Positions 38,700 to 50,563 of a stretch of 64,000 nt of DNA are shown here, in pieces. The notes beneath the pieces were generated by a model. The model did not search any database and had not been told where the DNA came from. It was given only the letters and a program-made list of their open reading frames with translations. How positions within the stretch are numbered: position 1 is the stretch's first letter; each line of letters starts with the position of its first letter. Both the position numbers and the translations under genes were made by a program. Source of the stretch: Siphonodentalium dalli (Eukaryota > Mollusca > Scaphopoda > Gadilida > Siphonodentaliidae); assembly GCA_032622095.1 (NCBI GenBank), contig CP136066.1, forward strand, positions 44,283,835 to 44,347,834. The letters run 5' to 3'.

Positions 38700-38741
38700 T
38701 CGTTTAGAGTAATTGTTCTTAGATAAAAAAAAATAGGCGCG

Positions 38742-38769
38742 GCGGCAGTGGGGATGAGGGGGCCGCACG
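38742..38769. other. loop of the giant palindrome
   Basis: 28 unpaired bases, very GC-rich (GCGGCAGTGGGGATGAGGGG), flanked by AAAAAAAAATAGGCGCG and its complement. The arms start pairing at 38741/38770. Confidence 0.85.
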
Positions 38770-41700
38770 CGCGCCTATTTTTTTTTATCTAAGAACAATT
38801 ACTCTAAACGATAAATAGAGGTACGAACGCGGCGAGTTTATAATACCACACCATATTTGCTCATCTTTTCGCTGGTATAAGGACGATAGTTCTTCCCATG
38901 ATTCGAGACAATACACGGGTGCCATTTGTGCAGAAAGATATTATCGTCGAACTACAATCTACAAAAGCATAAGAAAAGTAAAGACGGAGGTATGTCAGGA
39001 ACACCATCGAATAACGATATATTCAGTCGATACGAAGATACTGAGTATGATCTAGATTGCATTTCTTATATCAGGATCATTTTGATTCGTATAACACCGT
39101 GCAGATACGCTTTGTTAGCGCTTCCCAAATTTCCCCGTTGTATAATGACACTATCATATGCCTTTATGACCATAATTGAAACCCATCAGGGCTCATCGAG
39201 TGTCTTTTGATCAATTATTATCACATTTCACCAGTTCCAACATGACATGTACAACTTCCCCATCAACAATGTTGTCTAAATTGCCAAAACTGAGTGCATT
39301 TATGATGTTGCTTCATATCTGAGGATACCATGGGGTGTAATTTCATTGATTGCTACCACGCATCAAGGGTCAAAATACAATACACATTTCTCCCGACCAA
39401 GGCCTCAGAAAGTGTCTTTTCATCTATTTTTATCATATTTCATGAGTTCCAGCATGGAATGTTCACCTTCACTAGCAAAACTGTTCCCTAAAATTGCATA
39501 TGGACTACATATGGACTGTGGATTGATCTCTAGGGACCCAATGGTTGTAATTACATATATTTTAAAAACACATGGAGCTTAAGACATGAAATTTACAATT
39601 TTCCTGACCAAATTATGACCTACAATACACTATGAGTTCCCTTTATGTTCATAACTCAGTCATAAGGACTCAGGAAGTGTCTTTTTATCCATTTTATCAC
39701 ATTTCATGGGTTCCAACATGAAATGTTTACCTTCACTGCCGACATTGTGGCCTACAATTGAAAACTTGAGAACATTTACGCTGTGTCTAGGCGACCGATG
39801 GGGTGTAATTACATTGATTGTTAAAACACATGTAGGATAAAATATGAAATTTACACTTTTCCTGACCAAATTATGGCTTACAATCTAGTATGAGATGCCG
39901 TTGTTGTCATAACTCAAAGTCATCAGAGCTCATTAAGTGTCTTATGATGCATGTTTATCACATTGGATGAGTTCCAACATGAAATATACACTTTCCCTGG
40001 CAAGAATGTTGCCTAAAATTGCATAATTGAGTCAATTTATGCTCTAGGTTAATGTCCAGGGACACCACTCCCATGTCCCTTAATTCATTTTTTACCACAG
40101 ATGAAGGGTCAAATATGAAATACATATTTCTCCTGACCAAATTATGGGGTACAATGGCACTATGAGATGACTTTATGTTCATAACTCAAATATATGAGGG
40201 CTCGTGAAGTGTCTTTACATCTATTTTTATCATATTTCATGAGTTCCAGGATGAAATATTCACCTTCACTAGCAATATTGTTGTCTAAAATTGCAAACGT
40301 TTTCTCAAAATATGAGATATTGCGCGAACTGTTAGTGAGCTAATTGATTTTTGTGTCAAATTTGATCCAACATAGACGAAAACATTCAATAAATTTGAAG
40401 GACTTACTCGAAAACTTTAATTTTATTGTTTTTTTTTTATAAATGTGAGGGTTATTTTCACACTAGCTCTTGGATATTCCTTCTTATGTCATCGTTTTTG
40501 TTTCAAAGTATTTGTTTTTTGTTGATAATTGACAACCCTGCATTATTTTGATCGAGAATGAAAAACAAAATATTGTATTTTTATGCATTGGTTCGTTATG
40601 GTCCTAATATGAAACATTTTAACTCAAATGCTATATTATTTCGGTTAAATACAAGCTATGTTAACATTATTCTAGGAAATATTCATTTCTGCATCATTAT
40701 ATTTGCGATGATGAACACATTCACACATTAGACCGAATGGATTCGCACAAAGCCTTCCTTTATTATAAGACTTCGATAGAAATTATATACGTTTTCTCAA
40801 ATTATAAGATTTTGGTCCAAATTTCATTTAAATACTTGATTGTTGCTTCCAACTGTATTTCAAATAGACGAAATATTTCCATTTTATTTAAAACAGACGA
40901 AATATTTACAATGCTTATCAAGTAATTACATTGTTCTTCGATATTCGTTGTTAGATTATGGTTTTCTAACGTTTTATGAAGAGTAGTACTCAAAATTATA
41001 TATTCCTTTTTTTTCTGTCAGTGTAAAGAGGCAACATTCTGCATATGCATATCTTAAAGAGTGCTTATATACTTTAACATTAAAGTATACATCATAACCA
41101 ACATATTTGAACACATTACATTAGTGCATATAATGGCATATTGATAAGACACACCGGACCACCATAGATCTTATAGCGTACGTGGAACTGAATAGTTAAC
41201 TATAGTAGAGGGCCTTTTTACTTGATTTAACAGTGAAAAGGGCACTTAATGTACATCATCATATAACGCACTAATATGTATTGGATTTGCTTTAAGAAAC
41301 ACGGACGTATACATAAATCAGATACGTATACTTAGAACACATTCACTTCGTGTATATACTGAAGTATACCACGTATATAGTCCACAAAGACATAGCCCTG
41401 CATGTGAAAACTCAGTTTAACTATACATTAAAGAGCGTTTATACGTGATTTACCTGTGAAAATGGAAATTTTTATAGATCATATCACATAGAGGTACCGT
41501 ACTTGCTTTAAGAATATGGACAGTTATAGGCACAATCATAACAACAATGGAGACCGGCGTTCTTACACAGAAATCAGTAATGTATGCACTAAAATGGTAA
41601 CAACAATGAAAATATACACTGTGTGAACTGCCATAGACATCAGAACTATTAAGAATTTATGAGTTATCTCGCTTGTTTAGTTGCGATACATAATGCAATA

Positions 41701-44700
41701 ATTTGAGTTACCAACAATAAAACAGTATTGACGCTATATATTCTCCATATACCGACGGTTTTAGACTATATTTCTACTAATAATGCTATTAAATGAACGA
41801 CAATTAAGAGAAATGAACTATGAATGCATATATGAAGTCAATATGTATACACGCGTCCACATAGCATGCCTTTTCCAGACCAATGTTTGATACCCCCCGT
41901 ATAAAATAGAGCGTTTTGAGAAGAATATGTGAAATTAATATGCACATGTGTTCACATAGTAGGTCTTATCGTCATATGAAACTGCCACGTAGTACATGCT
42001 TTGTTTCCTCTGTATAACAGACTAAATGTATAGGATGTACAATACATATAATTGGTGAAAAGAATACATGAAGTAAGTATTTATGCATTAGTCTACACCA
42101 TATGGGCTCTTTATTGTCTCCATGTAATGGAGATTTTAGACTAAATTTCTTCTAATAATGCTATAAATGAACGATAATAAAGAGAAATGAACGATTAAAG
42201 AATACATCAAGTAAATATGTATACACGCATCCACATAGTAGGTCTCTTCCAGACCAATGTTTTGATGCCTCTGTATTAACAGAGAGCTTGGAGTATATAT
42301 GAATGAACGGTAAGGAATATGTGAAATTAATATAGACATGTGTTCGCATAGTAGCCCTATCGGGGGCATGTTTCCTTAAATGGTAGCAATAATGAAAATT
42401 TACACTGTGTATTACAACCCACTCAAGGCTTCAGAAATATTACTAATTTTTGTGTTGTGATCAGTTGTCTCGCTTGTTTAGCTGCGATACATGATTCAAT
42501 AATTTCATTTACCGCCAATAAAGCAGTATTGACTGGTATTGACGCATTATTTTCTCAATATAACGGCGAGTTTAGATTCCTACTAATAATGCTATAAATT
42601 AACGACAATAAAGAGAAATCGACGATTAAAGAGTACATCGAATAAATGTGTATACACGCCTTCCGCTCGTATGCCTTTTCCAGACCAATGGTTGATAACC
42701 CCCTACATAATAGAGCGTTTTGATAAGAAAATGTGTCCACATAGTAGGCCTTTCGTGACATGAGACTGTCACTTGGTACAGACTGTCACTTGGTACATGC
42801 TTTGTTTCCTCTGTATAACAGCCTATCTTGATGGGAGTTATAATACATATAATTGATAAAAATAATGCATGAAGTAAGTATTTATACACTAGTCTACATA
42901 ATATGGGCTCTTTAGTTTCTCCATTTAATGGAGATTTTAGAGTAATAATATGAATGAACTATGACTAGAATACATCGAAGAACCAGACACCAATGCCATA
43001 CTCCTACCATCCATGGAGCAATTAATATACATGATATAAGACATAAAATACAACAGACAGTATCGTGTGCAACCGCTAAGATATCATATGAATGAACCGT
43101 CATACACAATGATGTTACAACCAAAACTGCCTTATGGACGAAATACTGGAACTGATTATACATTTGATACCCGACATGTCATTCCACTCTATACATGGTC
43201 AGTTCGATATCTTGCGAAAGTGACGTGCACCTTTAAGGTATGTGACCAAAATGTGTTGTATTGTATTCTATATGACCATTTCTGTAGTAAATAACGACAC
43301 ATCATTACTAGTGGGACTATGTGTGAAGCTCTTTGAATTAAATGAGCTTACTATGGTGGACATGTTTAACCAGATACGTTCTTCAAATAAGAAAATGTTG
43401 GGATTTAAATTGAAGCTTAATTAGCCCTTCAAGCTTTCCAAATCAAGGTTATGGCGTGAAACAACCTGGAGAGAAAGATTTTATTTAGTTACTAATGTGG
43501 GTTCAAATAGAAACACATGGCGAAGGCCATGATTCGAGCCTGTATGGCGCTTCATAGCCCAATAAAGGCGCGCCGATGGGTGTGGTTAACTTTAATATGT
43601 CATGTGTAGACCAGAAGCCACGAGGAACCCATTGCTGTCCATGTCTGTACCCCATATATACTGCTATATGCAGTCGACCTACCCAGGACCTCAGTTTCTC
43701 CTTTCCTGTATGGCTATTCCAAACCCATTTAGTGCAATGCGTTTGAAAATATACAGAGCGTTATTAAGAAGGATCGCTGATGCGTATAATATAACCAATA
43801 TTTAGTCAAAATTTTAAGAAAACCCATTATTGAAACATTGCGTTTGATAGTGTAGGGATTTGACCATATAATGGTTATCAGTGAAGTGATGACATGTGCA
43901 CTAAATTACCTCAGTCAGTAAAGGCTAGTTCATACCATATGAGAACCACACTCACCACCCATGCCTATACCCAAACAAACACCATGGCGACAGCGAAACA
44001 CTACGAAGCTTCTCCCCACACGGACACTGTTGTCTTCCATGGATAATTTCTGATCCCATGTTGAGACCAAATTTCAGCCAAAGGGATCCCGTGGTTTCTG
44101 AGAAAATTATATTACAATTATGTACGGATGACGGACGAAGAGTGATTGGTTTTAGTTTCCACACAGATGTGTACCAACACGTTTTGAGACTGATATAGAT
44201 GAAGTGTCCCTTTTATTATTGTTACGATGTGAAGTTGGCTAGTTCATACCCGTAGTATCAGTTTCACTGGCCAGTGTCACTTAGAAACAATATTACGGAT
44301 CATTGTCACATACAAAGGTCTTCAAAGGGAAGTCTATAATATGAGTAATATTTTCGCGGGCTTTTAAAGTTGTATATATATATATATAATAGGTGTGGCT
44401 TCACATTAGCAAAGATGTCCCAAGGAACATGCACACCATGAAAGGAGGAAATATTAATAATCAAGGATGTATTCTAAATACAGGGGGAGGGGGTAATTTA
44501 ATTTGTTACAGTCAATGGAGCGATTAGGAATGAATAAATTATGGAAAACAAGATGTGAAGAGGCCTATATGACATCTGTAGAGCGTGCTACCTATATGAC
44601 ATCTGTAGAGCGTGCTAACGGATTTAGTCATAGAAAGAGTAATATCCAAGATGGATGCCTCGTTCAAATTCTATAGAGCCCATCTGGAGGTGCTACTAAA

Positions 44701-45769
44701 CAAGGAATTTTTTCAAAAACTTGGAGATGAAAGTGGATATTCGAAGATTATGAGGGATTAGAAGTTTTAAGAAAAAGAAGAGCGAATAAAAACAGGAAGT
44801 GGTAGATAAAAAAGAGGGATAAAAAAAAAGATAACAAAGAAAAAATTATAAATAAATAGAGGATATCCACCCTTTTTCAGTGGATATGGGTTATATCTCA
44901 TGAGTGATGACAAAACATTGAATTTCCACGATATGATCAAATAATAAGCATGTGATACAACGTTTAGCCGATGGGTGTGGAGTCAGCCGGTAGGTTTCGC
45001 GAGGGATTGCGTCAGATTCCAATGACTCAGGCGTTGCGCCGGAAGTAGGGATTGCGCCAGATTCGAATGACTCAGGCATTGCGCCAGAAGTAGGGATTGC
45101 GTCAGATTCGAATGACAGGCATTGCAGGAGGCGGTGTTTCTTATGGGCTGGATCTTATTCTAGGGTTTAGGAGACGTGTGTAGACCACTCAATATCCCCT
45201 CAGGTGTAGTGTGGAACCCTTAGAAGTGGCAGTGGGTTAGATATATTAAAAGACAGTTAATTTTAATTTAATTTTAAATTATTTTTGAATTTTAGAAAAA
45301 GTTGAAGTTTTTTAAGTTTTTCATATTTTTTTAATTTATGAATTTTTTTCTGTTTTTCATTTTTGTTTCTTTTTGAAAAGTTTTTTAAGTTTTTTGAAAT
45401 TTTTGAGTATTTTGAAGTTTTTAAACTTTTTTGAAATTTTTTGAGATTTTTTAAGTTTTTGAAGTTTTTGAAATTTTTGAAGTTTTTGAAGTTTTTGAAA
45501 TTTTTGAAGTTATTGAAATTTTTGAAATTTTTGAAGTTTTTGAAATTTTTGAAGTTTTGAATTTTTTGTAAGTTTTCAATGCGAGTGTCACTTTAACATT
45601 ATCCCATTGGATATAACCAACGGGTCATGTCCGGACATGCACAACCGGCATACAAATAGACCATGATGCAATGCGTGGGCGGAGAATATAGGTCAAACTC
45701 CAACGGTAGTACTGCAGAGAATGTAGGTCAAACTGTCTAGACTGCCACCAACTGGGGTCCTTATCATCA
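38770..45769 (-). repeat. right arm of the giant palindrome (about 7.0 kb)
   Basis: Reverse complement of the left arm without the extra 1,615-bp block. All small ORFs of the left arm reappear on the opposite strand at mirrored positions, which shows symmetry rather than coding. Confidence 0.85.
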
Positions 45770-45775
45770 CCTTAC

Positions 45776-46647
45776 AATTCTTTGAAAAATACATCAGGAG
45801 GGTTAGGGAGAACCGTCATTGTTTGAATTAAGATAGGGAGGACCAGCATTTTTATTACGGTTACCTTTCCGATGTGTGACAGTGTCCACAAAGCCCAATG
45901 TTTTAATATATTTTCCATACTTTCCTTCTTTCTTATACAGTTTTAATTTACCAGATAGGGACCCATCGTATCGAATATGAAACCAAGAGATTTAAATTTT
46001 CCTTTTATATTCCATCTCAAATCAATAGAGGTGTTAATTGTTTGTTGAGAACCCTTATTAGCTCCGAACCATACGGCTTCATATTTAAAAAAAATTGGCG
46101 TTTAGGCCTGATATTGATTCAAACTCTTTTATAACACAAATAGCTTATTCGAGTGATTCCTTGCTTTCGTCTAAAACAGAGTGGAGTCATCCACATAAGG
46201 ACTTATTTTATATTCTCTGTCATTCAGGTTGATTCCTACTATTGTGTCGTTTGATTTTATTGCCCCTGAGAAAATTTCAATGCAGAGGATAAAAAGGTAA
46301 GGAGATAATGGGTCGCCCTGTCTCACTCTTTCAATTACAAATGATTTTGAGAGTTGACCATTATTAATGACAAGACCATTTGCTTCGTTATACAAAGTTG
46401 TCACCCATCTACAAAATGATTGTCCAAAGCCGAAAATTTTAAATGTTTTTTGGATGAAATTCCAGTCTTTTGAGTCAAAAGCTTTTTCATAATCGAGTAG
46501 GAGCATCAAACCTGGTATTTCTTCATTCTCACATTCAATGAATAAGTCATACATCAGACGAGTACATTAACCAATAAAACGGCCTTTTAAAAATCCGCTG
46601 TCTGCGTTTCACGAATCAGAGCGTTCAGTTGAGTTTTCATTCTGCTT
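45776..46647 (-). pseudogene. LINE B copy A, reverse transcriptase part
   Basis: The minus-strand ORF 46554-46171 contains MLLLDYEKAFDSKDWNFIQK, ERVRQGDPLSPYLFILC and ISPYVDDSTLF: the central RT blocks with the YVDD active site (first A in YADD replaced by V). A stop and frame change separate it from the preceding block (QTADF, then KGRFIG in another frame). It continues the LINE sequence broken at 30119 and ends at the tandem-duplication junction. Confidence 0.8.
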
Positions 46648-46979
46648 GCAATTTCAATTGAAATGTCCTTTTTTGATTCGTCGCTTTTGAGGGTAAGTGC
46701 CTTCAACTCTATTTCGAATTCTGTAATTCTATTGCCGAGTCCATTAAGGAATTCATCACATTCTACCACAATGTCATCAAATTTATCATCCGATTCATCA
46801 AGGAGGTCAGTAATCTTCGAATCGATTTCTTCCAGTTTCGTAATTTTTTTCTTCAAGCTGGCTATTGTCAAAGTTCCCTGCGTCACGTTGCCGCTATGCA
46901 AGGCATCTTCCATCAAATGCACCAATTTCGAGCTCTGCCCCCGATGGGCTCGACGTAGTCTGAGTTCTGTCGATGCCAT
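46587..46979 (-). pseudogene. chimeric ORF: BEL gag N-terminus fused to LINE RT
   Basis: A 130-codon ORF whose first ~110 residues are the BEL/Pao gag start (MASTELRLRRAHRG...KKDISIE) and whose last ~20 (IASRMKTQLNALIRETQTADF region) are LINE B reverse transcriptase. The switch lies at about 46647, the junction of the 5.7-kb tandem duplication. CAATT is present on both sides and could be microhomology. Copy A of the gag has a TAA where this copy reads GAA. A functional product is unlikely. Confidence 0.75.
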
Positions 46980-47000
46980 CTATCCAGTTCGAGGGACCAA

Positions 47001-47145
47001 TGTTGGGAATATGAGAGGAGATAAATGTAGAATAACGAACAGAATATATTGTGAAGAACGAGCACGAGGTAAAAGCAATTTAACATAACTCAAATGTTGG
47101 TCCGTCTTATCGGCACCCTTAATAGTTCCCTCAATAGTTTCAACA
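47001..47145 (-). repeat. BEL/Pao 5' LTR in copy B
   Basis: Same 145-bp LTR and adjacent primer-binding-like sequence as 25654-25798. No partner LTR lies nearby because the duplication began inside gag. Confidence 0.85.
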
Positions 47146-47968
47146 CCCCGACGCGCACTCTCCGTCTCAACCCACCCCGACGTGCACTCTCCGTCTCAAC
47201 CCACCCCGACGCGCACTCTCCGTCTCAACCCACCCCGACGCGCACTCTCCGTCTCAACCCACCCCGACGTGCACTCTCCTTCTCAACCCACCCCGACGCG
47301 CACTCTCCGTCTCAACCCACCCCGACGTGCACTCTCCGTCTCAACCCACCCCGACGCGCACTCTCCGTCTCAACCCACCCCGATGCGCACTCTCCGTCTC
47401 AACCCACCCCGACGCGCACTCTCCGTCTCAACCCACCCCGACGCGCACTCTCCGTCTCAACCCAACCCGACGAGCACTCTCCGTCTCAACCCACCCCGAC
47501 GAGCACTCTCCGTCTCAACCCACCCGACGCGCACTCTCCGTCTCAACCCACCCCGACGAGCACTCTCCGTCTCAACCCACCCCGACGCGCACTCTCCGTC
47601 TCAACCCACCCGACGTGCACTCTCCGCCTCAACCCACCCCGACGCGCACTCTCCGTCTCAACCCACCCCGACGAGCACTCTCCGTATCAACCCACCCCGA
47701 CGAGCACTCTCCGTCTCAACCCACCCCGACGAGCACTCTCCGTCTCAACCCACCCCGACGAGCACTCTCGTCTCAACCCACCACGACGTGCACTCTCCGT
47801 CTCAAACCACCCCGACGTGCACTCTCCGTCTCAACCCACCCCGACGTGCACTCTCCGTCTCAACCCACCCCGACGAGCACTCTCCGTCTCAACCCACCCC
47901 GACGCGCACTCTCCGTCTCAACCCACCCCGACGAGCACTCTCCGTCTCAACCCACCCGACGCGCATCT
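47146..47968. repeat. 29-bp minisatellite in copy B
   Basis: About 28 units, one fewer than in copy A, ending at the same CGCATCTCCGTTGGACAGG boundary. Confidence 0.95.
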
Positions 47969-50563
47969 CCGTTGGACAGGTTGCTTTTAGAGTAGAGCAG
48001 TCACACTTTTGGAGCGAACCTACATGTACAGTATACCGACAAAGCTGCTCCTGTATTACATCGCGCCTTCATTAGCCCGTTAGGATTTAGCGGGAAAAAT
48101 AGGTAGAATTTTTCTGTATTAAGCAGAAACGCATGGGGAATTTTTATTTAAGCGGTACATTCCGGTCCGAATCACTCTTTCCATCCGGAATATGCTATAA
48201 AAATTGAAAACCTCTGTACTTTATACTTCCTAGTGTATGGTGTTTGCCTATCTACGGGTTGTAACTCCGCAGGGAAAGCGCGGACACAAGTTATGATGCC
48301 CGTGGCCAGTAGGGCATATCGAGGTGTGCACACAGTCCAATTGTCGATGCTCTGCTTCTAATCATTTCCGAGATAGTACAATGAAATTTGTTTAGAGAAA
48401 GGGAGATAATTCCACGGGGAAAACGCGGACAATAATCGTTATATGACGATGGGTTAGAACTCATTAGCCGCAACATACGTACAAACTTTGAGTTTGCTAC
48501 TCCCCATACTATCAGATATTAAGGTGTTGCAAAAGTGTCGAGTATAATAATAACAGTGAAAAGTAATCGTACAAGGGCGGCAACTCTGTAACGAAACATT
48601 GGGCCGAAATTCGTATGCTTTATTTTCAGTAGACCTCAGATGCCTACGTTCGCTAGAGCTTTGGCCTCCCTACTCCCATCTGAATTTAGTTTATAAGTAT
48701 TTCCAATTAAACGGAAAACGGCCCCAAAGAAAAAAAGTATACTTCCTCGGTTACACAATGGAACTATAATAATAGGGAAAATCAGGAGCTGAAAGAATCG
48801 CAGTTAAGATACAGAAAATAGGAAGTATGGTGATAATATGTTATCCTGAAATGACATTGTAGGTTAATCTAAAGTGTTTGGAAGAGACTCCACCCCTGTC
48901 TCGAATTCGGTGACGGGATTAGGAAATTGTCAACGCAATTTTACAATGGATTTAAAAAATGTTTTCAGTTTTGTGATCTGCTTCGCTCCTAAATTGTATG
49001 TTATAAATCTCGTTTGATTCGGAGACGAATAACATTTTGGTATCAGGACGACTCCTGCCCAGACCCACAATTCTGAACCGACATTGGCAAAATTTGGCAC
49101 ATCGTATGCCCCCATTCAGTTCGTACGCATTGGAGTATCAGATGACATCCAATGTTTGACAGCTTCGGAGGAGTTGTGTTATTAAGCACAATTGTGACCC
49201 GCCTATCAAATCCAGTCGTAAGTCGGGATTTTTTTTACCCTGTGCCAATGCATTCTCTTATATATGAGAATGCATTGGCCTAACAATATTTTATCATTTT
49301 TGTTAAATAAATGTTTCTTACAATTTTTAGGACATAAAATAAAAAGCATCCATTACCCTGCAGGGAGCCCCACACATATATAGAAGCATATAGAAGAGTG
49401 TCGTTTGCTCATGTTTGTCTGGGGCTCTGTATGGGTGAAATTATAAAATTGTTAAAGAATACAAGAAAATATTATTAAAATTGTAAAAAAAATTGTTAGG
49501 CCAATGCATTCTCTTATATATGCGAGGCGACCTATGGTCGACTCGCATATATAAGAGAATGCATTGGCACAGGGATTTGATATGGCGGGTCACAATAATT
49601 GGCCCAAATTGCAAACATTGAGGGCCAGTAACTCTGGCAAATTTCAATGGATTCTTTCAGTTTCTTGGTCGGCTGATGTTGTCGATGTTATATTCCAAGT
49701 TTAATCCGATTCTGAGACGGAAAAACACATTCGTATCACGGACCACCCCCTGACCCACAATACTGAACCGACACTGGCAAAATCTGGCACACCGCATGCT
49801 CTCTGCAGTCCGTTGTGACATAACTATATCGTCCCCCGTGCTAAGTATTGTATAGAACCCAAACTCAATATCAGTGCTCGGTCCCTTACAGAAACCTCGC
49901 ACATCTTAATCACAGCACTGCCCAGACCCGCACACAGTGAAGTCGATCCCCCAAATATGGTCATAGGGAATGACCATAACGGCAGAGCCAATGACGATGT
50001 GTATCGCCAAATACCTCATCTAATATTCATCCCAAAGAGTATATAAGACACAGCTATGTACATCCCATCACATCATGCTTTCACTTGACTCATCTTGTCT
50101 TGAGGTTCCTATACCTAACCGGGTATCACTTATCTTTCGGGGCCATCACTTCGCGGCTTTGTACACATTGATTCAGCGACTTCTTTTGTACGCATTGATT
50201 CAGCGACTTCTTTTGTATACATTGATTGTGTATTATACATCCTACATTAAAGATTGGCATCATATATATGTGTCGTCATTACATCACAATTGGTGTATCC
50301 AATGACAGGCAATGCTAGGCAGTCTCGGAGGAGTTGTGTTATCAAGCCTATTGGCCGAAATTGCAAACTTTGAGAACCCAAAATCTCCCGTGATTTTTGC
50401 AACAGATTTACGATCTGTTTTCAGTTTCGTGATTGGTTTGTGCAGTAGATATTACATTCTAATTTTAATTCGATTAGGACAAGAACACACCTCATCTCCC
50501 CATACCCACAATACCGAACACAAATAATGTCAAAATTTGGCGCACACAGTGCACTAATGGAGC
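47969..50563. repeat. duplicate of flank and degenerate satellite
   Basis: A near-identical copy of 26649-29243. Scattered differences include 48280 (AAAGCG versus AAAGCA) and 49100 (ATCG versus ACCG). No gene is recognised. Confidence 0.85.
49194..49593. mobile_element. 399-bp hairpin MITE, copy B
   Basis: Duplicate of 27875-28273, with the shortened hairpin at 49245-49280 and the full hairpin at 49500-49568. Its presence in both copies shows that it inserted before the segmental duplication. Confidence 0.8.

Larger units (their letters stand above)
30120..38741 (+). repeat. left arm of the giant palindrome (about 8.6 kb)
   Basis: From the outside: a ~200-bp end with two GTTTGACCTAYATTCTC motifs; a low-complexity (CAAAAAYTT)n tract at 30310-30640; a 45-bp repeat near 30790-30900; a TA run near 31515; ~803-bp repeats at 32958-34560; then a 1,615-bp block present twice. 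Few substitutions separate it from the right arm (for example 38520 versus 38994). Confidence 0.85.
30120..45769. mobile_element. giant palindromic (foldback-type) insertion, 15.65 kb
   Basis: The left end (TGATGATAG then CCCAGTTGGTGGCAGTC) and the reverse complement of the right end (TGATGATAAGGACCCCAGTT) match apart from a 4-bp indel. CCTTAC occurs immediately outside both ends (30114-30119 and 45770-45775), and once only in the uninterrupted LINE B copy (51434-51439). The arms pair over their full length: positions sum to 77,511 near the centre and to about 75,890 outside a 1,615-bp duplication. No transposase, integrase or polymerase is recognised. The longest ORF in the arms is 94 codons and is mirrored. 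A 6-bp target duplication occurs in Polintons, IS3EU and some others, but the ends do not identify a family. It is most simply a non-autonomous element with extraordinarily long inverted repeats. Confidence 0.8.

Noticed and set aside
30120-45769. Polinton/Maverick or giant virus-like insertion
   Set aside because: The 6-bp target duplication fits, but no polymerase, integrase, ATPase or capsid gene is seen and the ends (TGATGATA) are not the usual ones.
30120-45769. Assembly or fold-back read artefact
   Set aside because: The arms differ in length by 1,615 bp, carry scattered substitutions, and the insert has a target duplication with an empty site elsewhere. Not fully excluded without reads.
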